64,000 bases of DNA from JALORV01 sp963702595 (GCA_963702595.1 CAVPDC010000013.1:310001-374000), one strand, 5' to 3'. Positions 26,614-35,876 are shown, numbered from the stretch's first letter. Program-made: numbers and translations. Notes: a model not told the origin generated them from the letters alone.

Positions 26614-28134
26614 TCAACGCCGACGCTTGGAACCGAGCAAACTGCCCAGAACGCCGCGCGAGATCTCGCGCGCGATCGAAGACCCCATCGAACGCGCGGC
26701 GCTCTTCGCCGCCGCCTGTACAACGCCCTCACGGCGCCCACCGCGCGGCCCGGTCGAGCCGAACAGGAGGTCGCCCAGGCTGTCCATGATGCCGCCGCCG
26801 GCCGCAGCATCACCTGCAGGCTTCGCGGCGTCCTTTTCGGTTGGCAGCGTTTCGCCGCCGCCAGCGCGCGCCTTGAGCTGCTCGTGGGCGGACTCGCGAT
26901 CGACCGTCTTTTCGTACGTGCTGCCGACAACCGAACTGGCGATCAGTTTCTTGCGATCTTCCGGCGTGATCGGCCCGAGCTGCGAGCCGGGGGCCAGGAC
27001 CCACGCGCGCTCCGTAATGCCGGGGGTGCCTTTCGCATCGAGGAACGAAACCAGCGCCTCGCCAACGCCCAGCTCCATGATCGCCTTTGACGCGTCGATC
27101 TTTGGGTTCGCGCGCATCGTTTCGGCCACCGACTTGACCGCCTTCTGGTCGCGCGGCGTGAAGGCGCGCAGCGCATGCTGGACACGGTTGCCGAGTTGAC
27201 CGAGCACCTTGTCCGGAATGTCGAGCGGGTTCTGGGTGACGAAGTACACGCCGACCCCCTTGGAGCGGATCAGCCGCACCACCTGCTCGACCTTCTCCAG
27301 CAGTGCCGGCGGCGCTTCCGAGAACAGCAGGTGCGCCTCATCGAAGAAGAACACGAGCTTCGGCTTGTCGCGGTCCCCTACCTCGGGCAGGTTCTCGAAC
27401 AGCTCGGACAGCAGCCAGAGCAGGAAGGAGGAATACAGGCGCGGCGAGTTCATCAGTTTGTCGGCCGCGAGGATGTTCACGACGCCCTGGCCATCCACCG
27501 CCTGCATCAGGTCATCGATGTTAAGCATCGGCTCGCCGAAAAAGCGGTCACCGCCCTGTTCCTCGATCAGCAACAGGCCGCGCTGAATCGCACCGATCGA
27601 GGCCGACGACACGTTGCCGTATTCGGTCTTGACTTTGGCCGCGTTGTCGCCGATGAACTGCACCATCGCGCGAAGGTCCTTGAGGTCGAGCAGCAGCAGG
27701 CTGTTGTCGTCCGCAACCTTGAAGACGATGGAAAGCACGCCCTCCTGCGTCTCGTTCAGGCCCAGCAGGCGCGAGAGCAGCAGCGGCCCCATGTCGGAGA
27801 CCGTCGCGCGCACCGGATGACCCTGCTCGCCCCAGACATCCCAGAGCGTGACCGGGCAGGCGCCCCATTTCGGCTCCGGCAGGCCATGCTCCTCCAGGCG
27901 CTTCTTCATCTTGTCGCCGAGCGCGCCTGCCTTGGCAATCCCGGTCAGGTCGCCTTTCACGTCCGCCATGAACACCGGCACTCCAATCCGCGAGAAGCTC
28001 TCGGCCAGCTTCTGCAGCGTGACGGTCTTGCCGGTGCCGGTGGCCCCGGTGATGCACCCGTGCCGGTTCGCAAGCGCGGGCAGCAGCCCGATCTCGGTAG
28101 TGCCCGCCATTGCGATGATCATTGGATCGCCCAT
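26614..28134 (-). CDS. HerA-like ATPase, DUF853 (YjgR type)
   Basis: A 506-residue FtsK/HerA-superfamily ATPase. Walker A is GATGTGKTVTLQ (about 29-40), Walker B is KLVFFFDEAHLLF, and the C-terminal motor motifs VGVYFVTQNPLDIPDKVLGQLGNRVQHALRAF are typical of YjgR. A low-complexity linker rich in Gly, Ala and Lys (about 425-450) precedes a basic tail. ATG 28134 has AGAGGAAAG upstream; the frame begins at 28170. It is divergent from yebC. The role is unknown; related HerA proteins are DNA translocases. Confidence 0.87.
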   Translation of the reverse strand: MGDPMIIAMAGTTEIGLLPALANRHGCITGATGTGKTVTLQKLAESFSRIGVPVFMADVKGDLTGIAKAGALGDKMKKRLEEHGLPEPKWGACPVTLWDVWGEQGHPVRATVSDMGPLLLSRLLGLNETQEGVLSIVFKVADDNSLLLLDLKDLRAMVQFIGDNAAKVKTEYGNVSSASIGAIQRGLLLIEEQGGDRFFGEPMLNIDDLMQAVDGQGVVNILAADKLMNSPRLYSSFLLWLLSELFENLPEVGDRDKPKLVFFFDEAHLLFSEAPPALLEKVEQVVRLIRSKGVGVYFVTQNPLDIPDKVLGQLGNRVQHALRAFTPRDQKAVKSVAETMRANPKIDASKAIMELGVGEALVSFLDAKGTPGITERAWVLAPGSQLGPITPEDRKKLIASSVVGSTYEKTVDRESAHEQLKARAGGGETLPTEKDAAKPAGDAAAGGGIMDSLGDLLFGSTGPRGGRREGVVQAAAKSAARSMGSSIAREISRGVLGSLLGSKRRR

Positions 28135-28260
28135 GTTCTTTCCTCTCGATGCCGACCGCAGTCTAGCCAAAGCACTCGTCGGAGGCGGGAGTTCTGTGTC
28201 TGCGGTCCGCTAGACTCTCGTCCTTTCCGCATCAGTCACCGCAACGTCGAGAGCAGCATC

Positions 28261-28986
28261 ATGGCCGGCCATTCCAAATGGGCCAACATCCAGCACCGCA
28301 AGAACCGCCAGGACGCCAAGCGCGGCTCACTCTGGACCAAGATCATCCGGGAAGTCACCGTCGCCGCGCGCGACGGCGGACCTGACCCTGGCATGAACCC
28401 GCGCCTGCGCCTGGCGCTCGACAAGGCGCGGCTCGGCAATGTCCCGAAGGACAAGCTCACCAATGCGATCCAGCGCGGCGCCGGCAAGCTAGAGGGTGCC
28501 AGCTACGAGGAGATCCGCTACGAGGGCTACGGCATCGGCGGCGCCGCACTGATGATCGACTGCATGACCGACAACCGCACGCGCACCGTCGCTGAAGTCC
28601 GGCATGCCCTCGCGAAGAGCGGCGGCAATCTCGGCACCGACGGCTCGGTGGCCTTCAACTTCAAGCACTGTGGCCAGTTCGTCTTTGCGCCAGGCACCTC
28701 CGAGGAGACGGTCATGAACGCCGCGCTCGAGGCCGGCGCCGAAGACGTGATCGCCAACGAGGACGGCACGATCGAGGTTGTCACCAAGCCTGCCGACTTC
28801 GAGGCCGTGCGCGAGTCGCTCGAAAAGTCCGGGCTCAAGCCGGAATTGGCCGAAGTGACGATGAAGCCGCTCGCCGAGACGGTGCTGACCGGAGACGATG
28901 CAGAGAAAATGCAACGTCTCATCGACGCGCTGGATGACCTGGACGATGTGCAGCAGGTCTACACCACCGCTGCCCTCGAGGAGTGA
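28261..28986 (+). CDS. yebC: YebC/PmpR family translation factor / regulator
   Basis: A 241-residue protein starting with the invariant block MAGHSKWANIQHRKNRQD at ATG 28261. The three-domain YebC/TACO1 fold is complete, with KDKLTNAIQRG, YEEIRYEGYG and the C-terminal KMQRLIDALDDLDDVQQVYTT. Family members resolve ribosomes stalled at proline runs and were also described as transcriptional regulators. It begins the housekeeping run shared with Burkholderiales (ruvC usually follows elsewhere; here purD follows after 22 bp). Confidence 0.95.
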   Translation: MAGHSKWANIQHRKNRQDAKRGSLWTKIIREVTVAARDGGPDPGMNPRLRLALDKARLGNVPKDKLTNAIQRGAGKLEGASYEEIRYEGYGIGGAALMIDCMTDNRTRTVAEVRHALAKSGGNLGTDGSVAFNFKHCGQFVFAPGTSEETVMNAALEAGAEDVIANEDGTIEVVTKPADFEAVRESLEKSGLKPELAEVTMKPLAETVLTGDDAEKMQRLIDALDDLDDVQQVYTTAALEE

Positions 28987-29008
28987 GCGTGGTGCGTGAG
29001 TCCATGCG

Positions 29009-30286
29009 ATGAAGGTGCTGGTCGTCGGCGGTGGAGGGCGCGAACACGCGCTGGCCTGGCGGCTGACTCAGTCGCCGCGCGTGCAGCGCGTATACGTTGC
29101 GCCGGGCAACGGCGGAACGGCTCGCGACCGCCACCTGCGCAACGTGCCGCACGACAGCCACGATTCGCTGGCTGACTTCGTAGTGTCGGAAGACATTGCA
29201 CTCACCGTCGTCGGACCCGAAGCACCGCTCGCCACCGGCATCGTCGACGTGTTTCGTGCGCGGGGGCTGCGGGTTTTCGGACCGACGCGGGCGGCCGCTC
29301 AGTTGGAAAGCTCCAAGGACTTTGCCAAGGCCTTCATGCAGCGCCATGGCATTCCGACCGCCGAGTACCGCACGTTCTCGGACGCCGCTGAGGCGCGTGC
29401 CTATGTCAGACAGCGGGGTGCACCGATCGTCGTCAAGGCCGACGGCCTCGCGGCCGGCAAAGGCGTCGTCGTTGCAGAAACAGTCGCTGAAGCGGAAGCC
29501 GCCATCGAGTCGATGCTGGTCGGCAACACCCTGGGCGCGAGCGGCGCGAGGGTCGTCATCGAGGATTTCCTTCAGGGTGAGGAAGCGAGCTTCATCGTCA
29601 TGTGTGACGGCCGCCATGCGCTGGCGCTGGCGACCAGCCAGGACCACAAGCGCCTGCTCGACGGCGATCGCGGCCCGAACACCGGCGGCATGGGCGCCTA
29701 TTCGCCCGCACCGATCGTCACACCGACGATCCATGCCCGCGTAATGCGGGAGATCATCCTGCCGACGATCCACGGCATGGCCGCGGACGGCATTCCCTAC
29801 ACGGGCTTCCTCTACGCCGGCCTGATGATCGACAGCACGGGCCATGCCCGCACGCTCGAGTTCAACTGCCGCATGGGTGACCCGGAGACACAACCCATCA
29901 TGGCGCGCCTGAAGACTGACTTCACCGTGCTGCTCGACGCGGCCATCGATGGCCGTCTTGACCAGGTGGAAGCCGAATGGGACCGACGCACGGCGCTGGG
30001 TGTGGTCGTGGCGGCGGCAGGATATCCCGACGCGCCACGCAAGGGCGACGCCATCACCCGGCTGCCCGAAGACCGCGACGATTGCGTGACGTTCCACGCG
30101 GCAACGGCGCTTAGCGGCGAACGGCTCGTCACCAGCGGCGGCCGCGTTCTGTGCGTGACGGCGCTCGGCGAGACGGTCAGGGCGGCGCAGAAGAGTGCTT
30201 ATGACGCCGTCGATCAAGTCGAGTTCGACGGCATGCAGTTCCGACGCGACATCGGCCACCGGGCGCTGAAGCCCCGGACGCTGTAG
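29009..30286 (+). CDS. purD: Phosphoribosylamine-glycine ligase
   Basis: A 425-residue GAR synthetase, which catalyses step two of purine synthesis by joining phosphoribosylamine to glycine with ATP. N-terminal MKVLVVGGGGREHALAWRL is diagnostic. The ATP-grasp domain shows VVKADGLAAGKGVVVA, EEASFIVMCDG, NTGGMGAYSP and LEFNCRMGDPETQ (magnesium ligands). Full length and intact. It starts at ATG 29009, 22 bp after yebC, and is followed by about 140 bp before the peptidase gene. Confidence 0.97.
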   Translation: MKVLVVGGGGREHALAWRLTQSPRVQRVYVAPGNGGTARDRHLRNVPHDSHDSLADFVVSEDIALTVVGPEAPLATGIVDVFRARGLRVFGPTRAAAQLESSKDFAKAFMQRHGIPTAEYRTFSDAAEARAYVRQRGAPIVVKADGLAAGKGVVVAETVAEAEAAIESMLVGNTLGASGARVVIEDFLQGEEASFIVMCDGRHALALATSQDHKRLLDGDRGPNTGGMGAYSPAPIVTPTIHARVMREIILPTIHGMAADGIPYTGFLYAGLMIDSTGHARTLEFNCRMGDPETQPIMARLKTDFTVLLDAAIDGRLDQVEAEWDRRTALGVVVAAAGYPDAPRKGDAITRLPEDRDDCVTFHAATALSGERLVTSGGRVLCVTALGETVRAAQKSAYDAVDQVEFDGMQFRRDIGHRALKPRTL

Positions 30287-30427
30287 GGGCCCGCATCCCG
30301 TCTCCGGATCGGCCGCGCCGACCGGCGCAGATGCCCTGCGCCGCGCTTTCCGCCACAATGCTCGACCTTTGCGCCGGTCGACGTGAAAGACCCAGTTGCT
30401 GGACCGAACCGCACAACAACACTGACG

Positions 30428-32440
30428 ATGACGAACACTCCCTACACGGTTGAGCAGCACATCGCGCTGAAGCGCGTTTCCTCGATTGCACCCTCGCCCG
30501 ATGGAACGTGGCTCGCAGTCTCCGTACAGCGGCTCGACCGCGAAGGCGTCAAGTACGTCTCCGACCTGTGGAAGGTGCCGACCGACGGCTCCGCGCCAAC
30601 CCAGTTGACGCGCGGCGACAGCAAGGATGCGGCGCCCTGTTTCCGCCACGACGGCGCGCTCGGCTTCCTGTCAAACCGGCAACCGACCGAGATAAAGCCG
30701 GACGAGGAGGCGGACAAGCGCATGCAGGTCTGGATCCTGCCCGCCGGGGGCGGCGAACCGCAGCAACTGACCGACGAGCCGCTCGGCGTCGACGCCTTCC
30801 GCTTCGCGAAGGGCTCCGCCGTGCTGGCGCTGTTCGCGCCGGTGCTCCCGGGCGCCGAGCACGACAAGCAGCGCGAGACCGCCAGCGAGCGGCGCAAGAA
30901 GCACACGAGTGCACGACACTTCCGTCAGCAGCCGGTGCGCCACTGGGACCATTGGCTGCACCAGAACGACAACATGGCCGATACACACCTGATCGCGTAC
31001 GCGGCCGACGGCACGAACCGCATCGACCTGACTCCCGAGGCGAAGCTTGAGCTGTCGATTGAACCGGCGTTCGACATCTCCGCCGACGGCAAGCAGATCG
31101 CCGTTACGTGGCAATCGCCCGGCCAGGATCGGGAGACGGACTCCGCGATCCGGCTGATCGATGTTGCAACGAAGGCCGCTCGCATGCTTGGGGCGGCCAC
31201 CAACACGAACAACGAAACGCCGCTTTTTTCGCCCGATGGCCGGACCCTCGCCGTCGTGCGCTCGACCCGTTCCTCGACCAAGGCGGTGCGGCCGACGCTG
31301 ACGATGATCGATCTCGCCACCGGGACGATGCGAGAGATCGGCACGGCCTTCGATGCTTGGCCGCATCCGGGCGACTGGACGGCAGACGGCCGGCAGATCG
31401 TGTTCACCGCGGATCTCGGCGGGCACGTGCCCGTCTTCACCGTGGATGTCGCGAACAACAAGGTCGATCGCATCACGGCAACGCGCAGCGGCGGCGCGCA
31501 CAGCGACGTGTGCGTGCTGAAGGACGGCCGTATCGTCGGCATCCGCTCGACTTTCCGTGAGCCGCCCGAGGCCTTCGCTGTCACGAACCAGCCCGGTTCG
31601 CCGCCGCAGGTGCTGGCACGCCTGTCGGGCTTCGAGTTCCCCGACTGGGTCGAGGTGGAACACTGCACGACACCGTCGACCGACGGCGCAGCGATCCAGT
31701 ACTTCTTGACCCGGCCGGCGAAGGCGCAGGGCAGGCTGCCGGCGCTGCTGTGGATCCACGGCGGCCCGATCGGCATGTCGGCCGACGCCTGGCACTGGCG
31801 CTGGAATCCGCTGCTGGCCGTTGCTGCGGGCTATGCCGTCGTGCAGCCGAATCCGCGCGGCTCGACGGGCTTTGGGCAGGACTTCGTGCAGGGCATCTGG
31901 GGCAATGTCTGGGGCAAGCACTGTTACGAAGACCTGATGGCCGTGACCGACGCCGTGGAACAGCGTCCGGACGTCGATCCTGATCGTGTGATGGCGATGG
32001 GCGGCAGCTTCGGCGGCTACATGACCAACTGGATCGGCACGCAGACCCAGCGCTTCAAGTGCCTGATCACGCATGCCTGCGTGACGACGATGGCGCAATT
32101 TACGGGCACGACTGACCATCCGGCCTGGTGGTACCTCGAAATGGGCGGCGAAGATCCGTACGCCGACCAGGCCGCGTTTGACCGCTATGCGCCGATCCGC
32201 CATGTCAAGCAGTGGAGGACGCCGGCCCTGATCATCCACGGCGAACTCGACTATCGCTGCCCGATCAGCGAAGGTCTCAATCTCTTCGAGGCGCTTCAGT
32301 ACCACGGCGTGCCGAGCGAGCTGCTGATCTTTCCGGACGAGAACCACTGGATCCTGAAGCCGCGCAACATCGTCGCCTGGTATGAGACGGTGCTCGGCTA
32401 CATCGGCCGGCATCTGAACGCGCATGGCGCCGCAGCATGA
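30428..32440 (+). CDS. S9 family serine peptidase (prolyl oligopeptidase / acylaminoacyl type)
   Basis: A 670-residue enzyme with an N-terminal seven-bladed beta-propeller (about 15-400) and a C-terminal alpha/beta hydrolase domain. The nucleophile Ser is in GGSFGGYM, the acid Asp in HGELDYRCP and the His in DENHWIL; GGPIG in WIHGGPIG contributes the oxyanion region. There is no signal peptide, so it is probably cytosolic and acts on short peptides. ATG 30428 (MTNTPYTVEQH) fits family starts; an in-frame GTG at 30383 would add 15 residues. The stop overlaps hemF by 4 bp, an unusual insertion between purD and hemF. Confidence 0.88.
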   Translation: MTNTPYTVEQHIALKRVSSIAPSPDGTWLAVSVQRLDREGVKYVSDLWKVPTDGSAPTQLTRGDSKDAAPCFRHDGALGFLSNRQPTEIKPDEEADKRMQVWILPAGGGEPQQLTDEPLGVDAFRFAKGSAVLALFAPVLPGAEHDKQRETASERRKKHTSARHFRQQPVRHWDHWLHQNDNMADTHLIAYAADGTNRIDLTPEAKLELSIEPAFDISADGKQIAVTWQSPGQDRETDSAIRLIDVATKAARMLGAATNTNNETPLFSPDGRTLAVVRSTRSSTKAVRPTLTMIDLATGTMREIGTAFDAWPHPGDWTADGRQIVFTADLGGHVPVFTVDVANNKVDRITATRSGGAHSDVCVLKDGRIVGIRSTFREPPEAFAVTNQPGSPPQVLARLSGFEFPDWVEVEHCTTPSTDGAAIQYFLTRPAKAQGRLPALLWIHGGPIGMSADAWHWRWNPLLAVAAGYAVVQPNPRGSTGFGQDFVQGIWGNVWGKHCYEDLMAVTDAVEQRPDVDPDRVMAMGGSFGGYMTNWIGTQTQRFKCLITHACVTTMAQFTGTTDHPAWWYLEMGGEDPYADQAAFDRYAPIRHVKQWRTPALIIHGELDYRCPISEGLNLFEALQYHGVPSELLIFPDENHWILKPRNIVAWYETVLGYIGRHLNAHGAAA

Positions 32441-33369
32441 GGCGCTTTGCGCCCGAGTTCGTCGATGCCCAGTCGGTGCGCGAGTACCTGCTGGGACTGC
32501 AGCAGCGCATCGTCGGTACCTTCGAAAGACTCGACGGCAAGCCCTTCCTCTCCGACACCTGGGAAAAGCCGCCCGGCGCCACGCTCGGTGGCGGTGGCCT
32601 CACGCGCATCATCGAGGAAGGAAACCTGCTCGAACGCGGCGGTGTCGGTTTCTCGCACGTCATCGGCTCGACGCTGCCTCCGTCTGCGACCGCCCAGCGC
32701 CCCGAACTTGCAGGTCGAGGTTTCGAGGCGATGGGCGTGTCGCTGGTGTTTCATCCGCGTAATCCCTTTGTGCCGACCGTGCACATGAACGTGCGGTTCT
32801 TCATTGCGAAGAAGACCGGCGAACCCGACGTCTACTGGTTCGGTGGAGGCATGGACCTGACGCCCTACTACGCAACCGAGGAAGACGCGCGCCACTTCCA
32901 TTCGACCTGCAAGCAGGCACTCGCGCCGTTCGGCGCGGACAAGCACCCGCGCTTCAAGAAATGGTGCGATGAATACTTCTTCCTCAAACACCGCAACGAG
33001 CCGCGCGGTATCGGTGGCGTGTTCTTCGACGACTTTCATGAACTCGGCTTCGACCAGAGCTTCGCGCTGATGCGGACGGTGGGCGATGCCTTTCTCGATG
33101 CCTACGTCCCGATCGTCGAGCGGCATCGCCACCGGGAGTACGGTCCACGCGAGCGCGAGTTTCAGGCGTACCGGCGCGGCCGTTATGTCGAGTTCAACCT
33201 CGTGTTCGACCGCGGCACGCTGTTCGGCCTGCAGTCGGGAGGACGCACGGAGTCGATCCTGATGTCGATGCCGCCGGTGGTGCACTGGAAGTACGACTGG
33301 CATCCCGAGCCCGGCAGCCCAGAGGCGCTGCTGTACACGGATTTTCTGCGTCCGCGGGAGTGGGTTTGA
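32437..33369 (+). CDS. hemF: Oxygen-dependent coproporphyrinogen III oxidase
   Basis: A 310-residue cytosolic enzyme converting coproporphyrinogen III to protoporphyrinogen IX with O2. Family blocks: GGGLTRIIEEGNLLERGGV, NPFVPTVHMNVRFF, WFGGGMDLTPYY, HKPRF-like region HPRFKKWCDEYFFLKHRNEPRGIGGVFFDDF, and YVEFNLVFDRGTLFGLQSGGRTESILMSMPP. Complete. It uses ATG 32437 within the ATGA overlap with the peptidase stop. Being oxygen-dependent, it is the aerobic partner to the anaerobic nitrate genes elsewhere in the window. Confidence 0.97.
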   Translation: MRRFAPEFVDAQSVREYLLGLQQRIVGTFERLDGKPFLSDTWEKPPGATLGGGGLTRIIEEGNLLERGGVGFSHVIGSTLPPSATAQRPELAGRGFEAMGVSLVFHPRNPFVPTVHMNVRFFIAKKTGEPDVYWFGGGMDLTPYYATEEDARHFHSTCKQALAPFGADKHPRFKKWCDEYFFLKHRNEPRGIGGVFFDDFHELGFDQSFALMRTVGDAFLDAYVPIVERHRHREYGPREREFQAYRRGRYVEFNLVFDRGTLFGLQSGGRTESILMSMPPVVHWKYDWHPEPGSPEALLYTDFLRPREWV

Positions 33370-33374
33370 GCGGC

Positions 33375-34055
33375 ATGGACGCCATCGGGATCCTTGGTGG
33401 GAGCTTCGATCCGATCCACGTCGGCCACCTTCAGCTCGCACGCGACGCGCTCGCGAACTTGCCGATCGCCGAAGTCCACCTGCTGCTCGCCGCCCAGCCA
33501 TGGCAGAAGGAGGTTCTGACTGCCGCGCAGCATCGCGTCCGGATGATCGAGCTCGCCATCGAGCAGGAGCTCCCCTTCACCCGGCGCCGGATGATCCTCG
33601 ATCTGCGTGAACTCGAACGCGGCGGGCCGACCTACACGGTGGACACGCTGCGCGACCTGCGCACCGCCATGGGGCCCGATGTGCCGCTGGTACTGATCAT
33701 GGGGGCCGACCAGTTCGCGCGATTCGACACATGGCGCGAGTGGGAGTCGATCCCCGGACTGGCGCATCTGGCTGTGGCGAAGCGCGCCGGCGCCGCGCCA
33801 GCGCTCAACGAACCGCTGCAGCGCCTGCGCAATGCGCGCTACCTGAAGTACGCCGGCGATCTTGTCGACAGCCCGGCCGGCCACATCGTCGACCTGGCAA
33901 TGACACCGGTCGACGCTTCGGCCACCGAAGTCCGCGAACTGCTGGGCCGACCCACGGAGTCCGCGGATGCGACGCGGCTGGCTACGCTGGTTCCCCCGGC
34001 AGTGCTCGACTATATTCGTTCGCAACACCTCTACCCTGGGCCGCATGGACATTAG
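33375..34055 (+). CDS. nadD: Nicotinate-nucleotide adenylyltransferase
   Basis: A 226-residue nucleotidyltransferase making deamido-NAD from nicotinate mononucleotide and ATP. The N-terminal ILGGSFDPIHVGHL holds the HxGH motif; GADQFARFDTWREWE and the C-terminal DASATEVRELLG (equivalent of ISSTxIR) complete the family pattern. ATG 33375 is chosen; GTG 33360 and TTG 33366 lie upstream in frame and TTG overlaps the hemF stop. The 3' end overlaps rsfS by 11 bp. Confidence 0.94.
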   Translation: MDAIGILGGSFDPIHVGHLQLARDALANLPIAEVHLLLAAQPWQKEVLTAAQHRVRMIELAIEQELPFTRRRMILDLRELERGGPTYTVDTLRDLRTAMGPDVPLVLIMGADQFARFDTWREWESIPGLAHLAVAKRAGAAPALNEPLQRLRNARYLKYAGDLVDSPAGHIVDLAMTPVDASATEVRELLGRPTESADATRLATLVPPAVLDYIRSQHLYPGPHGH

Positions 34056-34440
34056 AAAGCTGCAGCGCGTGATCGTCGACGCACTCGAAGACGTCAAAGC
34101 GCAAGACATCGTGGTCTTCAACACCGCACACCTGTCGGACATGTTCGATCGCGTGATCGTCGCGAGCGGAACCTCGAACCGCCAGACCCGGGCCCTCGCT
34201 TCGTCAGTTGCGGAGAAGGTGAAGCTGGCCGGAGGCATCGTGGTCAGCACGGAAGGCGAGGACACCGGCGAATGGGTGCTGGTCGACTGCGGCGACGCTG
34301 TCGTGCATGTCCTGCAGCCCGCCATCAGGGCGTATTACAACCTCGAGGAAATCTGGGGTGGCAAGGAAGTGCGACTCAAGTCCGCCGCCCCCGCGTCGAT
34401 AGCGGGTAAGAAGGCCCGAAGAGTCGCGGGTCGGGGCTAG
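34045..34440 (+). CDS. rsfS: Ribosomal silencing factor RsfS
   Basis: A 131-residue protein that binds L14 on the 50S subunit and blocks subunit joining under poor growth. Family motifs: ALEDVKAQDIVVFNT, FDRVIVASGTSNRQTRALA, EGEDTGEWVLVDCGDAVVHVL and YYNLEEIWG. The tail after residue 112 is basic and not conserved. ATG 34045 overlaps nadD. The same order nadD-rsfS-rlmH is widely conserved. Confidence 0.94.
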   Translation: MDIRKLQRVIVDALEDVKAQDIVVFNTAHLSDMFDRVIVASGTSNRQTRALASSVAEKVKLAGGIVVSTEGEDTGEWVLVDCGDAVVHVLQPAIRAYYNLEEIWGGKEVRLKSAAPASIAGKKARRVAGRG

Positions 34441-34468
34441 CGCTGTTTCCGGCTCGCCCCATCGCGCG

Positions 34469-34942
34469 ATGAAGATCTCGATCGTGGCAATCGGACAGCG
34501 GCAGCCGCAGTGGGCAGAAGCCGCCGTCGATGATTATCTGTCCCGCTTCCCGTCGGACTACAAGGTGGAGTTGAAGGCGTTGAAGGCCGTAGCACGCAGT
34601 GGGCAGGCGCAGGACCCGGACCGAGTCCGTGCGGCCGAGGCTGCACGCATCCGAGCGGCCCTGACGTCCGGTTGTGCCGTGGTGGCGCTCGACGAGCGTG
34701 GCAGGGACTGGACGACACAGCAGCTTGCTCAACAACTCTCACACTGGCGCGGCGCGTCCGAGCCGGTCGCATTCGTCATCGGCGGACCCGACGGCCTTGA
34801 CGACTCCATCAAGCGCGATGCGCGGCTGCAGCTGCGGCTTTCGAGCATGACGCTGCCGCACGCGCTCGCCCGAGTGGTCCTTGTCGAACAGTTGTACCGC
34901 GCGTGGTCGATCCTTGCGGGCCACCCCTACCATCGCGCCTGA
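34469..34942 (+). CDS. rlmH: 23S rRNA pseudouridine-1915 N3-methyltransferase RlmH
   Basis: A 157-residue SPOUT-family methyltransferase acting on pseudouridine 1915 of 23S rRNA. Diagnostic segments: MKISIVAIGQ, VVALDERGRDWTTQQLA, FVIGGPDGLDD, LSSMTLPHALARVVLVEQLYRAWSI and the C-terminal HPYHRA. Intact and of family length. It starts at ATG 34469, 28 bp after rsfS, and its stop overlaps the maf start. Confidence 0.96.
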   Translation: MKISIVAIGQRQPQWAEAAVDDYLSRFPSDYKVELKALKAVARSGQAQDPDRVRAAEAARIRAALTSGCAVVALDERGRDWTTQQLAQQLSHWRGASEPVAFVIGGPDGLDDSIKRDARLQLRLSSMTLPHALARVVLVEQLYRAWSILAGHPYHRA

Positions 34943-35553
34943 TGCCTGCCGCCATTTACCTTGCCTCGCGCAGTCCCCGTCGGCGCGAACTCCTGAAGCA
35001 GATCGGCGTCCGCTTCGACCCGCTGCTTCTGCGGCTCGCCACGCCACGGGGACCCGACGTCGACGAGAGCCAGCACGCGAATGAATCGCCGGCCGATTAC
35101 GTTGAGCGCACCGCGCGCGAAAAAGCCGCCTTCGGCCTCGAAGTGCTCGGTATGCGCACGTTGCTCTTTCGCCCCGTGCTCGCCGCCGACACCGTCGTCA
35201 TCGTCGATGGCGAGGTGCTTGCGAAGCCCGCCAATCCGATACAGGCGGCGGAATTCATGCGGCAACTTTCGGGCCGCACACACGAAGTCCGTACCGCCGT
35301 TGCACTGGCAATCCAGGGCCCGCTGCTGAGCGCCACCTCGGTGTCGACCGTCACCTTCCGCCGGCTTGAAGCCGCCGAAATCAAGAGCTACTGCGAGACC
35401 TCGGAGCCTTACGACAAGGCCGGCGGCTACGGCATCCAGGGACTTGCCGCCGTGTTCATCGAGCGCATCGAAGGCAGCTACACAGGAGTAATGGGGCTGC
35501 CGCTCTTCGAGACCGCGCATCTGCTGTCGCAGGCGGGAATGCGAGTGCTATAG
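34942..35553 (+). CDS. maf: Maf family nucleoside-triphosphate pyrophosphatase (YhdE type)
   Basis: A 203-residue house-cleaning pyrophosphatase. Motifs: LASRSPRRRELLKQIG, the AREKAAFG helix, ADTVVIVDGEVLAKP with the catalytic Asp, SGRTHEVRTAV, and the EPYDKAGGYGIQG block. The last resembles the dTTP/UTP-specific YhdE branch more than YceF. ATG 34942 overlaps the rlmH stop. It ends at 35553, directly before a dense array of hairpins that separates it from rng. Confidence 0.92.
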   Translation: MPAAIYLASRSPRRRELLKQIGVRFDPLLLRLATPRGPDVDESQHANESPADYVERTAREKAAFGLEVLGMRTLLFRPVLAADTVVIVDGEVLAKPANPIQAAEFMRQLSGRTHEVRTAVALAIQGPLLSATSVSTVTFRRLEAAEIKSYCETSEPYDKAGGYGIQGLAAVFIERIEGSYTGVMGLPLFETAHLLSQAGMRVL

Positions 35554-35624
35554 CGCCGCTCACGTACGCGACCCTTCGGGTCGCACGTGCGCTCGCGGCG
35601 GTACGGTTCGCGTTGCGCGAACCG
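35554..35624. terminator. Two stacked hairpins after maf
   Basis: The first is an imperfect long hairpin starting immediately after the maf stop (CGCCGC ... GCGGCG arms, with inner CGACC-cttc-GGGTCG). The second is CGGTTCGCG (35604-35612) and CGCGAACCG (35616-35624), a perfect 9-bp stem with a 3-nt loop. There is no T-tract. It may stop or slow transcription from the yebC-maf run, or it may be repeat DNA like the element next to it. Confidence 0.45.
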
Positions 35625-35631
35625 CTCAATA

Positions 35632-35867
35632 CTGATCAGTCGGCTGCGCTCCGGGGCGGCCGCGCGCTCCGCCGAATTTCAACGACACGGCACTCTCCCT
35701 GCCCTCTCGCCACGCGAGAGGGACTGATGCACTCCTCCCTGCACCCTCCTCGCCCGGCGAGGAGGGAAAGGCAATCCTGGCACTGCGCGGTGCTTCGCGG
35801 GGTGGAGTGCCCTCGTCTGTACTTTGGCGGAGCGCCCGGCCGCTCCGAAGCGCAGCAAACTGATCAG
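35632..35867. repeat. 236-bp element with 45-bp terminal inverted repeats
   Basis: The left arm 35632-35676 and the reverse complement of the right arm 35823-35867 agree at 39 of 45 positions; both begin CTGATCAGT and end in GCGCTCCGCC plus A-rich bases. Inside are two tandem, diverged hairpin units: CCCTCTCGC (35702-35710) with GCGAGAGGG (35714-35722), and CCCTCCTCGC (35744-35753) with GCGAGGAGGG (35757-35766). GGCACTC/GAGTGCC forms an inner inverted pair. There is no coding capacity. It looks like a MITE or a composite REP-type palindrome; no target duplication is obvious. Confidence 0.7.
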
Positions 35868-35876
35868 GATTTGCGG

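Noticed and set aside
27175..28260. Long N-terminal extension of yebC
   Set aside because: Antisense to the HerA-like gene; YebC proteins start at MAGHSKW.
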